17,653 nt of DNA from positions 1-17,653 of the forward strand of contig CALFDI010000206.1 of the NCBI GenBank assembly GCA_937952875.1, written 5' to 3'. The notes below the pieces were generated by a model. It made no database searches, had not been told where the DNA came from, and saw only the letters and a list, made by a program, of their open reading frames with translations. Both the position numbers and the translations under genes were made by a program. This DNA is from an uncultured Verrucomicrobiales bacterium (lineage in GTDB: Bacteria; Verrucomicrobiota; Verrucomicrobiia; Verrucomicrobiales; Akkermansiaceae). Shown piece by piece: positions 7,711-17,200 of the stretch (position 1 is its first letter; each line of letters starts with the position of its first letter).

Positions 7711-7782
7711 AAATCTCTGCGTTCAAAAAACAGCAACAACCAACGCACTCATCCTGAGTCATCAATAACCAATCGCTTTCCC

Positions 7783-8673
7783 ATGTATCCTCTCCCTAAC
7801 CACGAGCCATCTAGTAAATTTGTCGAATTTTCTAACCTTCAGAAAGCTTACCCTAACCCATACGGTGAAGACTTCGTAGCGGTTGAAAATTTTAACCTGA
7901 ATATTAAGCAAGGCGAATTCATAGGACTCATCGGTCACTCAGGCTGCGGAAAATCCACTGTTCTCACCATGCTCGCCGGGCTCAATGCCATTAGCGGAGG
8001 CGGCATCATCGTTGATAATAAGGAAATCGATGAACCCGGCCCTGACCGTGCTGTGGTTTTCCAATCACCCTGCCTCATGCCATGGTTTAACACTTACCAA
8101 AATGTCATGGTCGGTGTGAAAAATGTCTATCCTCACGCCAGCAAGAAAGAACGCCACGACATCGTGATGTATGCACTCGAGGTCTGCGGACTTCAAGATA
8201 GCATCAAAAAGCATCCACATGAAATGTCAGGCGGCCAGCAGCAGCGAGTTGGCATCGCTCGAGCCATCGCTCTCAAGCCAAAAGTCCTTCTACTAGACGA
8301 ACCCTTCGGTCGTCTCGACTCTCTCACACGCATGGATCTGCAGGATACGATTCTGCAGATTCTGAATAAGGAAAAGATCACGACCATGATCGTAACGCAC
8401 GATGTAGATGAGGCCGTCTTCCTCTGTGATCGCGTGGCGATGATGACAAATGGTCCGCGCGCGACACTTGGCGAAATACTAGAAGTTGGGTTTGAACGTC
8501 CACGGAATCGCAAGGATATCATGAATGATCCCATGTTCTACCGTTACATCGATCACCTTGTCAGCTATCTCATGGATCGTGCTCACCTACGTGAACCAGC
8601 TAAGACTTATGATAAAAATAGCCTACTAAGCTTTACGAAAAAGCCTGGAGATAAGGCGACACACGTCGCCTAG
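7783..8673 (+). CDS. nrtD: Nitrate ABC transporter ATPase, NrtD type
   Basis: Second ATPase of the nitrate importer, 296 residues, with a complete canonical set of motifs: Walker [10 protein letters not shown] (G51-T59), Q-loop in FQSPCLMPW, signature MSGGQQQR (from M148), Walker B VLLLDEP (D172, E173) and H-loop VTHDVDEA (H206). It then has [16 protein letters not shown], as in the NrtD/SsuB/TauB group. With NrtC, which carries Asn at the H-loop position, it would form an asymmetric ATPase pair. The 72-bp gap after nrtC shows no promoter or terminator, only a short palindrome (ACTCATCCTGAGT, 7747-7759), so cotranscription with nrtBC is likely. The ATG at 7783 is directly preceded by a pyrimidine-rich stretch with no Shine-Dalgarno sequence. 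Confidence 0.87.
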   Translation: MYPLPNHEPSSKFVEFSNLQKAYPNPYGEDFVAVENFNLNIKQGEFIGLIGHSGCGKSTVLTMLAGLNAISGGGIIVDNKEIDEPGPDRAVVFQSPCLMPWFNTYQNVMVGVKNVYPHASKKERHDIVMYALEVCGLQDSIKKHPHEMSGGQQQRVGIARAIALKPKVLLLDEPFGRLDSLTRMDLQDTILQILNKEKITTMIVTHDVDEAVFLCDRVAMMTNGPRATLGEILEVGFERPRNRKDIMNDPMFYRYIDHLVSYLMDRAHLREPAKTYDKNSLLSFTKKPGDKATHVA

Positions 8674-8726
8674 AGCTCCATCATTTATAGTCTAGAGACC
8701 TAATCCACCCTCAAGACACTCACCGC

Positions 8727-8751
8727 ATCACTCATCTATTAGATGAGTGAT
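8727..8751. repeat. 25-bp perfect palindrome upstream of nasA, candidate regulator site
   Basis: Two perfectly complementary 12-base arms, ATCACTCATCTA (8727-8738) and TAGATGAGTGAT (8740-8751), flank a single central T. The centre is about 51 bp upstream of the predicted nasA start, and the right arm ends 14 bp before the -24 GG. No T run follows, so it does not look like a terminator. A dimeric DNA-binding regulator acting on the sigma-54 promoter is the simplest reading. An ATG inside the palindrome (8743) is in frame with nasA but is probably not the start. Confidence 0.6.
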
Positions 8752-8762
8752 ATTCATTATAG

Positions 8763-8779
8763 TTGGCTCAGAAATTGCT
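8763..8779 (+). promoter_or_regulatory. Sigma-54-type -24/-12 promoter of nasA
   Basis: TTGGCTCAGAAATTGCT has GG at 8765-8766, GC at 8777-8778, 10 bases between, and a perfect TTGCT -12 half. Predicted transcription start is near 8790, one base before the ATG at 8791. The element lies inside the reading frame if the upstream ATG at 8743 is used, which argues against that start. Confidence 0.75.
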
Positions 8780-8790
8780 TTCCATTCATA

Positions 8791-10998
8791 ATGCCAGCGC
8801 TCAAAGACAAAAAAAATACACTTTTTCGGAGATGGAATGGTCCACTCACCGAAGATCTTTTGCGCACACCTGGGAACTTCGGTCTTGGCCAAGTTCCTGT
8901 TTCATCAAGCCCTGTAGCGACGACTACATCCATCTGCGGATTTTGCGCAACAGGGTGTAATCTAAAAATCCATCTAGATGCCGAAGGCAACGCGATTAAT
9001 CTCAGTCCTGAGGGCAAGTATCCTGTTAATACAGGTATGGCATGCCCGAAGGGCTGGGAATCTCTCACTCCCCTCACTGCATCTGACCGTGCAACCACGC
9101 CTCTCTTAAACAACGAAGAGATCGACTGGACGACAGCCCTGAACACGTTCTGCGATCGATTTAAATCAATCCAAAAAGAGCACGGTAATGACTCCGTCGC
9201 CTTCCTCTCCACTGGTCAGATTCCCTTTGAAGAGATGGCATTTCTCGGTGCCTTCGCTAAATTCGGCATGGGTGTCACACATGGTGATGGGAATACCCGC
9301 CAATGCATGGCGACCAGCGTCGTCGCCTATAAGCAGGCTTTTGGTTTCGACTCGCCGCCCTACACGTATCAAGACTTTGAAGAGTCAGATGTTTTACTCT
9401 TCACTGGCGCTAATCCCTGCATCGCTCACCCTATCATGTGGCAGCGAGTGATGCAGAATAAGCGAAACCCTGAAATCATCGTCATTGATCCGCGTAAGAC
9501 TGAAACTGCTCAGGTCGCGACACGCCACGTGCCACTCAAGCCCAAAGGCGACCTCTCACTCTATTACGCACTCGCTCACTGCATCATTCGTGACGACAGA
9601 ATAGATCATAACTTCATCAGTCAATCCGTCGATGGCTATGATGACTTTGCCGCTTTCGTCAAAGACTACACGCCTGAATCTGTCACAGCCGCTACTGGTC
9701 AGTCCGTAGAGGAAATCGAATCGCTAGCCCGCACTATCTCTCAACCAGGAAAACGCATCTCATTCTGGTGGACCATGGGAGTCAACCAGTCTTACGAAGG
9801 CGTCCGCACAGCTCAAGCCCTCATAAATCTCGCTCTCATCACTGGCAATATTGGCAAGCCTGGCACTGGAGCGAATTCTATCACCGGTCAGTGCAACGCC
9901 ATGGGGTCGAGGCTCTTTTCAAATACGACGAATTTACTAGGTGGACACGATTTTCAAAATCCGGAACATCGCCAAAAAATCTCACAGTTACTAGAAATCC
10001 CAGAAGAGAGAATCCCGACTGAAAACAGCTGGGCCTATGACCAGATCATCTCTGGAATAGAAAGTGGAAAAATTAAAGGTCTATGGATCATCGCGACGAA
10101 TACAGCTCATTCCTGGATTAATCAAAGTGCCTTTACAGAACTCCGCAAGAAACTGGATTTCCTCGTCGTTCAAGACATGTATCACAGCACAGAAACAGCT
10201 GAGATAGCTGATCTAGTCTTACCTGCTGCTGGCTGGGGTGAAAAGTCTGGTTGCTTTATCAACAGCGAACGACGCATCGGCACGATTAAACAAGTGCGCC
10301 GAGCTCCTGGCGAAGCTCTGAGTGATTTCCGCATTTTCCAAGCTCTCGCTCACGTCTGGGGATGCGGCACACTATTTAAAAAATGGACCCATCCAGAAGC
10401 CGTCTTTCAGCTATTAAAATCTGTCACAAAAGACCAGCCATGCGACATCACAGGGATTAATGACTACGCACACATCGATCAGTTAGGTGGTGTCCAGTGG
10501 CCCTATCCATCAGAATACTCAAATAAAGAGTCTGTCGAACGACAGCGAAGACTGTTTGAGAATGGTCAGTTCTATACGCCTAACAAACGAGCAAATCTGC
10601 TTTATAGCCCTCCCGCTGAACTCCCTGAGCCGACATCTGATGACTACCCCTTCACCCTCTTGACGGGACGCGGAACATCAAGTCAGTGGCACACTCAGAC
10701 ACGCACTGGCAAGTCAGACATCCTAAAAAAACTCTATCCAAAAGACGTCTATATCGAGATTCATCCAGCTGATGCACAAGATCTCAATGTGAAAGATAAT
10801 GAGCTACTAGAAGTGACGAGCAAACGTGGCCACATCACAGCACGCGTCTATCTCGCCCCGACAGTGCAGCGCGGCCAGGCTTTCCTCCCGATGCACTACA
10901 ATATGATCAATCAGCTCACTTACCCGAGCTTTGATCCCCACAGTCGCCAGCCGAATTATAAACACTGCGCCATTAAATTAACGAAGCCGAAGCAATAA
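8791..10998 (+). CDS. nasA: Assimilatory nitrate reductase, molybdopterin catalytic subunit (NarB-like, compact form)
   Basis: Cytoplasmic enzyme that would reduce nitrate to nitrite using a bis-molybdopterin guanine dinucleotide cofactor and one 4Fe-4S cluster. From the ATG at 8791 it is 735 residues. The cluster ligands are C49-x2-C52-x3-C56-x28-C85 (CGFCATGC...ACPKGW). The Mo ligand is probably C172 in NTRQCMAT. The C-terminal dinucleotide-binding domain runs from about [19 protein letters not shown] and ends with [24 protein letters not shown], a hallmark of assimilatory nitrate reductases. It resembles cyanobacterial NarB in size and lacks the C-terminal 2Fe-2S and flavin parts of longer NasA enzymes, so it needs a separate donor. 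An in-frame ATG at 8743 would add 16 residues but lies inside a palindrome and upstream of the sigma-54 element. The family-like sequence begins at MPALKDK...[13 protein letters not shown]. Confidence 0.9.
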   Translation: MPALKDKKNTLFRRWNGPLTEDLLRTPGNFGLGQVPVSSSPVATTTSICGFCATGCNLKIHLDAEGNAINLSPEGKYPVNTGMACPKGWESLTPLTASDRATTPLLNNEEIDWTTALNTFCDRFKSIQKEHGNDSVAFLSTGQIPFEEMAFLGAFAKFGMGVTHGDGNTRQCMATSVVAYKQAFGFDSPPYTYQDFEESDVLLFTGANPCIAHPIMWQRVMQNKRNPEIIVIDPRKTETAQVATRHVPLKPKGDLSLYYALAHCIIRDDRIDHNFISQSVDGYDDFAAFVKDYTPESVTAATGQSVEEIESLARTISQPGKRISFWWTMGVNQSYEGVRTAQALINLALITGNIGKPGTGANSITGQCNAMGSRLFSNTTNLLGGHDFQNPEHRQKISQLLEIPEERIPTENSWAYDQIISGIESGKIKGLWIIATNTAHSWINQSAFTELRKKLDFLVVQDMYHSTETAEIADLVLPAAGWGEKSGCFINSERRIGTIKQVRRAPGEALSDFRIFQALAHVWGCGTLFKKWTHPEAVFQLLKSVTKDQPCDITGINDYAHIDQLGGVQWPYPSEYSNKESVERQRRLFENGQFYTPNKRANLLYSPPAELPEPTSDDYPFTLLTGRGTSSQWHTQTRTGKSDILKKLYPKDVYIEIHPADAQDLNVKDNELLEVTSKRGHITARVYLAPTVQRGQAFLPMHYNMINQLTYPSFDPHSRQPNYKHCAIKLTKPKQ

Positions 10999-11024
10999 AG
11001 ATGCTAAAAATGAATGAGTTATAT

Positions 11025-11072
11025 GATTTTTCTCTCGAAGACAGAAAAATTCAAATAACCATTTGATTTTTC
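11025..11072. repeat. AT-rich inverted and direct repeats before the tetR gene, candidate operator
   Basis: GAAAAATTCAAAT (11044-11056) is complementary to ATTTGATTTTTC (11061-11072) apart from one extra T, around an AACC spacer. GATTTTTC occurs twice, at 11025-11032 and 11065-11072, exactly 40 bp apart, on either side of its complement, so two alternative hairpins can form. Position 29 bp before the repressor ATG fits an autoregulatory TetR operator. A weak terminator for nasA is the alternative. Confidence 0.4.
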
Positions 11073-11100
11073 ATATTACTCTCGGATCTGTCTTTATGAA

Positions 11101-11724
11101 ATGGGACGATCTGCAAAAGAGAAATTGCTACAAAGCGCTATCCAGCACTTTGCACGGCAAGGTTATCGAGGCACAACGATTGCAGACATCGTAGAAGATG
11201 CCGGAGCAAATATCGCCGCAGTGAATTATCACTTCGGCTCGAAAGATAAGCTTTTTATAGCAGCACTGCGTCAGACATATGCCTGTGCCGAGGAGGCCTA
11301 CCCTATCTCAGGAGATGTATCTGATCAGGCAGACCCTATGGATAAAATCGCGGCTTTTTCCCGTGCCATACTTCTCCGCTCATTCGATGACGGCCCCGCC
11401 GGAGACTTCGAGCGCATCATGTCGAATACAGTGAATGTGCCGAATTCTCCCGTTGCGATGATTCTGGGTGAGGTGCAGCAACTCGCACTCGATGAGATTG
11501 ATTCTCTGCTACACGACGCCCTCGGTGAGCAGCCATACGGCGTGATCACTCAGGCTAAAACAACATTGATAGCGGGCTCTACCATCGTTTGCAGAGACCA
11601 CGCGCTTCTCGGAAAGACACTCCCCACTGAGGCTGACGACATCGCACATTTTATAGATCGGCAGGTCACAGCAGTCATCGCAGCTATTACTTCACTTAAA
11701 TCATGCGCTTCACTTGTTTCTTAG
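11101..11724 (+). CDS. TetR-family transcriptional repressor, CecR-like
   Basis: A 207-residue one-domain-plus-ligand-domain repressor. The N-terminal helix-turn-helix is clear: KEKLLQSAIQHFARQGYRGTT, then IADIVEDAGANIAAVNYHFGSKDKLF (about residues 27-52), which includes the YHFGSKD signature of TetR proteins. The C-terminal part resembles the CecR/YbiH type, which often sits beside efflux genes and responds to small molecules; this subtype is inferred from overall look and context. Its last 22 bases overlap the start of the outer-membrane factor gene, so it leads the efflux operon and probably represses it and itself through the inverted repeat just upstream. No Shine-Dalgarno sequence is seen. 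The ligand is unknown. Confidence 0.85.
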   Translation: MGRSAKEKLLQSAIQHFARQGYRGTTIADIVEDAGANIAAVNYHFGSKDKLFIAALRQTYACAEEAYPISGDVSDQADPMDKIAAFSRAILLRSFDDGPAGDFERIMSNTVNVPNSPVAMILGEVQQLALDEIDSLLHDALGEQPYGVITQAKTTLIAGSTIVCRDHALLGKTLPTEADDIAHFIDRQVTAVIAAITSLKSCASLVS

Positions 11725-13076
11725 TAATTCTACTTATTTCAGCTTGCACATCGCCACCCTCAGCGCTGGCACCATCTGCTGCTGCGCTCTCTTTGCCTGC
11801 TCGTTATGATGCGACGCAGCCACCTGTTCCAGAAATCGCGAGTTCTCTCACGCGCGTTTTCCCATCGAGTGAGCTGAATGCACTGATTTCTCAGGCTTTA
11901 AAAAATAACCCTGACCTCATCGCCAGCGCTGCACGTCTCAAAGAAGCAGGATTTACTGTCACTCAATCACGGGCTGGCCTCCTCCCTACCCTATCAGCGC
12001 AAGGATCTGCAGCCCGCGCACAGAGTAATTCTGCTGGAGCTGGATTCAGTGCAGGCACCTTTGTCGTAGAGCGCTACGTAGCGAGTCTAGATGCTCAGTG
12101 GGAAGTCGATGTCTGGGGACGAATCCGCGCAGGAGTCACAGCTGCCACCGCAGACCAGTCCGCTATCGCCGCTGACTATGCCGCTGCCCGCCAATCTCTA
12201 GCAGCTCAAGTCGCTCAAGCTTACTTTTCTCTCATATCGTCTACACGACTCTTAAAACTGAGCCAAAGAAGTCTCGAAAGCTTTCAATCCACGAATTCTT
12301 TAGTAAAAAGACGTTTCGAGAATGGACTCTCCACCCTCAGCGACTTGTCTCTCACGAAGACAGATATCGAACAAACTCGTGCACAGCTGATCGCTCGGAA
12401 AGATGCACGTGATCAGGCGGCTCGACGGTTAGCGGCACTTCTGGGTAGCTATCCATCAGCATCTCTCAAGGCGGACTCGTTCCCCTCATTGCGTCGCTCT
12501 CTCCCAGCAGGGCTCCCATCTGCGCTATTACGATCACGCCCAGACATTGACGCAGCCTACCAGCGGATTCGCGCAGCAGATGCACGTGTCACCATTTCTC
12601 ATGCCCAGCTATATCCTAGCTTCCCGTTGACTGCCAGCCTAGGTCGTCAATCCGCCACTCTTGAAGATCTCGCGCGTGCGCAATTTGATGTCTGGTCACT
12701 CGCGGGTAATATCAGTGCGCCGATCTTCGCATCAGGTTCATTGAAAGCCGCAGTCGGTGCCGCTAATGCACGCGCTGAAGCAGCCTTCGCAACTTATAAA
12801 TCAACAGTGCTCAATGCTCTACGCGAGACAGAAGATGCGATCGGCTCGCAGAACTATTTAGCCGAACAAGAATCCGCAGCAGCAGCAGCTCTAAAGGCTG
12901 CTAAAACAGCTGAAGATCGCGCCCTTCGCCAATACGAATCCGGACTGCTAGACATTCTCTCTGTGTTAGAGATTCAGCGCCGATCCTTCGCCACAGAAGA
13001 GGCACTCATCACAGTGCGCACCGCGCGTTACCAGAATAGAGTCGCCCTCGCAGCAGCACTCGGCAAGTCCTACTAA
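11703..13076 (+). CDS. Outer-membrane efflux lipoprotein, NodT/OprM family
   Basis: The outer-membrane channel of a tripartite efflux pump, 457 residues, the normal length. The first 15 residues form a lipoprotein signal with lipobox ISAC (C15); the next residue is Thr rather than Asp, which fits outer-membrane sorting. The two outer-membrane-factor repeats follow: LNALISQALKNNPDLIASAARLKEAG...QSRAGLLPTLSAQGSA, then the segment with LLRSRPDIDAAYQRIRAADARV and SHAQLYPSFPLTASLG, both hallmarks of the NodT family. The C-terminal LRQYESGLLDILSVLEIQRRSF helix is also typical. The gene overlaps the repressor by 22 bases in another frame, suggesting translational coupling. The adaptor gene begins 12 bp after the stop. 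Confidence 0.92.
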   Translation: MRFTCFLVILLISACTSPPSALAPSAAALSLPARYDATQPPVPEIASSLTRVFPSSELNALISQALKNNPDLIASAARLKEAGFTVTQSRAGLLPTLSAQGSAARAQSNSAGAGFSAGTFVVERYVASLDAQWEVDVWGRIRAGVTAATADQSAIAADYAAARQSLAAQVAQAYFSLISSTRLLKLSQRSLESFQSTNSLVKRRFENGLSTLSDLSLTKTDIEQTRAQLIARKDARDQAARRLAALLGSYPSASLKADSFPSLRRSLPAGLPSALLRSRPDIDAAYQRIRAADARVTISHAQLYPSFPLTASLGRQSATLEDLARAQFDVWSLAGNISAPIFASGSLKAAVGAANARAEAAFATYKSTVLNALRETEDAIGSQNYLAEQESAAAAALKAAKTAEDRALRQYESGLLDILSVLEIQRRSFATEEALITVRTARYQNRVALAAALGKSY

Positions 13077-13088
13077 TTTCACCATATC

Positions 13089-14246
13089 ATGAAGCATCTT
13101 CCTAAGATCATCATCACATTTCTCATTCTTTCTTCAGGGTTTCTAGGGTTCAAAGCTCTTAAAGCATCTGCCCCGGATCCTAAAAGCAAAGAAGCAAAAA
13201 ACATCATCCCAGAGGCACGCTACATCGAGATCTCTCCCGGAGAGCATGCTCCACCAGTCCGCACATTCGGCACGGTGAGTCCCTATTTTGAAACGACGCT
13301 CACTCCTCAAGTGAGTGGCCAGATCATCGAAGTCTCTCCAGATTTTCGAGTCGGTCAACGCGTTAAAAAAGGAAGCGTTCTCGTGCGCATTGATCGAACA
13401 GACTTCGAAGCAGCCTATGCAACGCAACAGTCTCTTCTGGCCATGAATGAGCAGGTGCTAGCTGAAGAGAATCTACGAGCAAAACAAGCCTCCGAAGACT
13501 GGATTGCCTCTGGGAGAAAACTTTCAGACGCGACAGAATTCGTTCTGCGAGAGCCACAGCTAGCAGCTGCAAAAGCCTCCATCGAAGCTGCACGGGCAAC
13601 ACTAGAAAAAGCCTCTATCGACATAGAACGCACAGTTATCAAAGCACCCTTCGATGCTCTCGTTACAGCTCGCTCAGCTTCCCTTGGGAACTTTGCCACA
13701 CCTCAAGTCCAGCTCGGCACTCTGATCGCGACTGAACGCGTCGAGGTCTCTATGCCTTTCACAGCTGAGCAACTGCAGCGCGTGACTCTTCCAAACAAAA
13801 CCACAGTTGGCCCTACCATCACACTACGCACCCCCATCCTACCAGATGCCGAGTGGACAGGGCGAATCGTCCGCACTGCACCAGTGGTCTCGCGCGATCA
13901 AGTCGTTACGCTAATCGGGGAGATCGTCGATCCATTTTCCACTACCCCTCCGCTCTCCATCGGAACATTTACTAAGATAGAAGTAGAGGCAAAGGCGCTC
14001 TCAAATACTTACGAAATACCAGAATCAGCACTCGTGAACGACCAATATATCTGGGTCATCGATTCAGATGATATGCTTAACAAAATCCCTGCGAAACGAC
14101 TGCATGCCGATGGCAAAATGCTCTACGTAGAACTAGGAGGCGAGACTCTCACTCCACCTCTCAAGCTCCTCACTCGTCCGCTTACCACTTTAAAATCTGG
14201 AATGAAAGTGAAGCCGATTCAACTGTCTCGAAGCTCTAACAGCTAA
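13089..14246 (+). CDS. Periplasmic adaptor (membrane-fusion protein) of an RND efflux pump
   Basis: HlyD/AcrA-type adaptor of 385 residues that would bridge the RND pump and the outer-membrane channel. A hydrophobic N-terminal stretch (about residues 5-24, IIITFLILSSGFLGF) without a lipobox suggests a signal anchor. The lipoyl domain first half reads TPQVSGQIIEVSPDFRVGQRVKKGSVLVRID. An alpha-hairpin follows, rich in Ala, Glu and Gln (about 100-180). The lipoyl second half IERTVIKAPFDALVTAR comes next, then a beta-barrel and a membrane-proximal domain. It stands between the outer-membrane factor (12 bp before) and the pump (2 bp after), as one transcription unit. Confidence 0.9.
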   Translation: MKHLPKIIITFLILSSGFLGFKALKASAPDPKSKEAKNIIPEARYIEISPGEHAPPVRTFGTVSPYFETTLTPQVSGQIIEVSPDFRVGQRVKKGSVLVRIDRTDFEAAYATQQSLLAMNEQVLAEENLRAKQASEDWIASGRKLSDATEFVLREPQLAAAKASIEAARATLEKASIDIERTVIKAPFDALVTARSASLGNFATPQVQLGTLIATERVEVSMPFTAEQLQRVTLPNKTTVGPTITLRTPILPDAEWTGRIVRTAPVVSRDQVVTLIGEIVDPFSTTPPLSIGTFTKIEVEAKALSNTYEIPESALVNDQYIWVIDSDDMLNKIPAKRLHADGKMLYVELGGETLTPPLKLLTRPLTTLKSGMKVKPIQLSRSSNS

Positions 14247-14248
14247 CC

Positions 14249-17200
14249 ATGAATCCTTTTCAAAAACATCCTATCATCTCATGGTTCGCGAGTAATCCAG
14301 TCGTGGCGAACATTCTGATGTTCACCATAATAGGTGCTGGTATTTTCACTGCACTGACGGTGAGGAAAGAAGGATTCCCGGCCTTCGCTGCAGAGTCAGT
14401 CATCGTAAACGTGCCCATCCGTGGAGGCACGCCGGAGGATGTCGAACGCGGAGTATCCATCCGTATAGAAGAGGCTTTAGAAAGTGTGGACGGCATCGAT
14501 CATATCCGATCTGTTAGCTCTGACAATCTCTCGTCTGTCACCATTGACGCGAAAGAAGGATACAATGTGTCCAAGCTTCTGGATGATGTAAAAATTCAAA
14601 TCGATGCCATTCCCCGCCTCCCTGAACAGGCTGAGAATCCAGTCGTTCTCGAAAAGCAACGCTCCAACCAAGTGCTCTGGGTAGAACTGTATGGTGATGC
14701 AACAGAAGCGATACGTAAAGAAGCCGCGCGAAATCTCAGAGACACCCTACTCCGACAACCCGCTATCTCTGAAGTCGAGACCTTCGGCTCTCGCGACTAT
14801 GAAATCTCAATCGAACCGTCAGAAGAAAAACTACGCGCGTATAATCTCACATTCACAGAAGTCGCAGATGCCATTACTGAGAACTCCATCGATCTAGGCG
14901 GAGGTGTGATCCGTTCATCTCGTGGCGACATTTCACTCCGTGCACGCGACCAAGCCTATGTGAAAAAAGACTTCGAGAATCTCCCTCTGCGGACACGAAG
15001 TGATGGCACGAGAGTTCTCGTAAAAGATGTCGCGATTGTGCGTGACGCCTTTATCGATCAGAAGACACTCAATCGATTTCGAGGCCAGCCGACGACGAGT
15101 TTAAAAATCACCACAGAAGGCAACGACGATATTCTCAAAGCTGTCTCTCAGGCCAGAGACGTCGTGGAGAACTACAAAGATCTTCCTGAAGGAATCCAAC
15201 TTGCGAGCTGGCTAGATGGAGCGACGAACATTCGCGATCGCCTCGTCCTACTCGGCTTCAACGGTGGACTTGGCGTGCTGCTAGTCCTCGGCATTCTCAT
15301 GATCTTTCTGAACTTCCGACTCGCTTTCTGGGTCGCTATTGGCATCCCTCTCTCACTCGCAGGCGCCGTCACGCTCTTCCCTATTCCAGGAATAGATCTG
15401 TCAGTGAATGTCATCTCGGCTTTTGGCTTTCTCGTCGTTCTCGGTATTGTAGTAGATGACGCCATCGTCATCGGTGAGTCGATCTTCTCGGCTAAAGAAA
15501 AGGCCGAAGAATCAGATAACCCTGAAGAACAGCTAAAAACGACTGTGCGCGGTGTGAGTAAAGTGGTCACTCCCGCTACCTTCGGAGTCATTACGACAAT
15601 CGCTGCATTCTTACCATTAACTCAGGTAAGCGGTAGACTCGGAAATGTCTTCGGCCAGATCGCAACCGTTGTCATCTTCTGCCTCGCCTTTTCACTGATC
15701 GAATCAAAGCTCATCCTACCTGCGCATCTCGCCCACGTAAATGTGCATAAAAAGCCTCGCAACCGCTTTTCAAAGCTCTGGGTCCGCTTCCAAAAGTCAA
15801 TCGCTGGCGGGCTAGATTGGTTCGTCGAGCGAGTCTATCGTCCTGTGATCCGAGTGATTCTCCCATGGCGCTACGCCACTCTCGCAGCGTTCATCGCTGT
15901 GCTCATGCTCGTGATCGGCCTCTTCCCTGCTGGGCAACTTCGCTTCGTTTTCTTTCCGAATATTTACCAAGATAATGCCTCAGCGATACTGACCCTCGAG
16001 CAAGGGCAATCCGTCGAGTATCTCCATGAAAACGCAGAACGCATCGCTTCAGCTACGGAACGCCTAGGAGAAAAATATGAACAAGAATTTGGGCATAATC
16101 CATTCAAGGAAGTTCAGATATCAGCTAGCAACAATACGACCGCTTCAGTCGCAGCAGAGCTGACCCGATCAGCCGAACGTGAATTTCTTAGTTCAGAGCA
16201 GATCGTCAAAGATTGGCGGCGAGAAATCGGTCAAGTCGCCGGGGCGCGCTCGCTTTCCTTCCGAGCCACTGCTGGGCCGCCTGGTGGAGACATTTCGATC
16301 AATCTCGAGAGTGATAACCTAGATGAACTGCAAGAAGCGGCGGCCGAGGTGAAAGAGCTTCTTGCGACTTACCCTGGAGTCTTCGACATTTCTGATAGCT
16401 TCGACTCTGGAAAACCAGAAATTCAGTATTCCATCACTCCCGAAGGTCAAGCAGCAGCACTCACACGGAGAGATCTCGCGCTGAATGTTCGCGATGCATT
16501 CTTTGGAAGAGAAGCGCAACGTGTCCAACGCGGGCGAGATGAAGTCCGCGTCATGGTGCGTTACCCCATCGATCAGCGTGACTCACTAGAGACGCTCAGA
16601 GACATGCGGATTCGAACAGCCTCTGGCACAGCTGTGCCGTTTAGCGTAGTAGCAGATACAACATACTCAGACTCTCTCGCCTCGATCGAGCGCTACGATA
16701 ATAAGCGTGTCGTCACGGTAAAGGCAGCCGTAGATAAGGCCACCACATCACCAGACGAGGTCAACTCGCGCATTGAAGATGAATTCATCTCCACAATGAA
16801 AGCGAAGTATCCTGGCCTTAGTAGTAGTGATGGGGCTGAAGTGGAGCAGAGGAAAAAGTCAATGAAGTCACTTCTCATTGGTTTTGTATTTAGCATCATC
16901 TTCATCTACATCCTCATCGCAATTCCTCTGAAGAGCTACATCCAGCCACTCATCATCATGAGCGTGATTCCCTTCGGAATTATTGGAGCACTTCTCGGCC
17001 ACTATATTATGGGAATTCCCGTAAGTATCTTATCAGTCTTTGGAATCCTTGCACTCTCCGGAGTTGTCGTAAATGACTCACTAGTCTTTGTCTGTCGAGT
17101 CAATGATCTGAAAGAAGAAGGCGAAGATCTGGAAACATCTGTGAGAAATTCGGGAGCGCAAAGATTCCGGGCGATCCTACTGACCAGCCTAACGACATTC

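Noticed and set aside
7747..7759. Short palindrome ACTCATCCTGAGT between nrtC and nrtD
   Set aside because: Five-base arms are weak, and there is no promoter element nearby; resemblance to the nasA palindrome core may be chance.
8743..8790. ATG at 8743 as start of the nitrate reductase
   Set aside because: It lies in the right arm of a perfect palindrome and upstream of a well-formed sigma-54-type element inside the frame; family-like sequence begins at 8791.
11044..11072. Intrinsic terminator after nasA
   Set aside because: The inverted repeat is AT-rich with a bulge, and the T run is within the stem rather than after it; an operator is more plausible.
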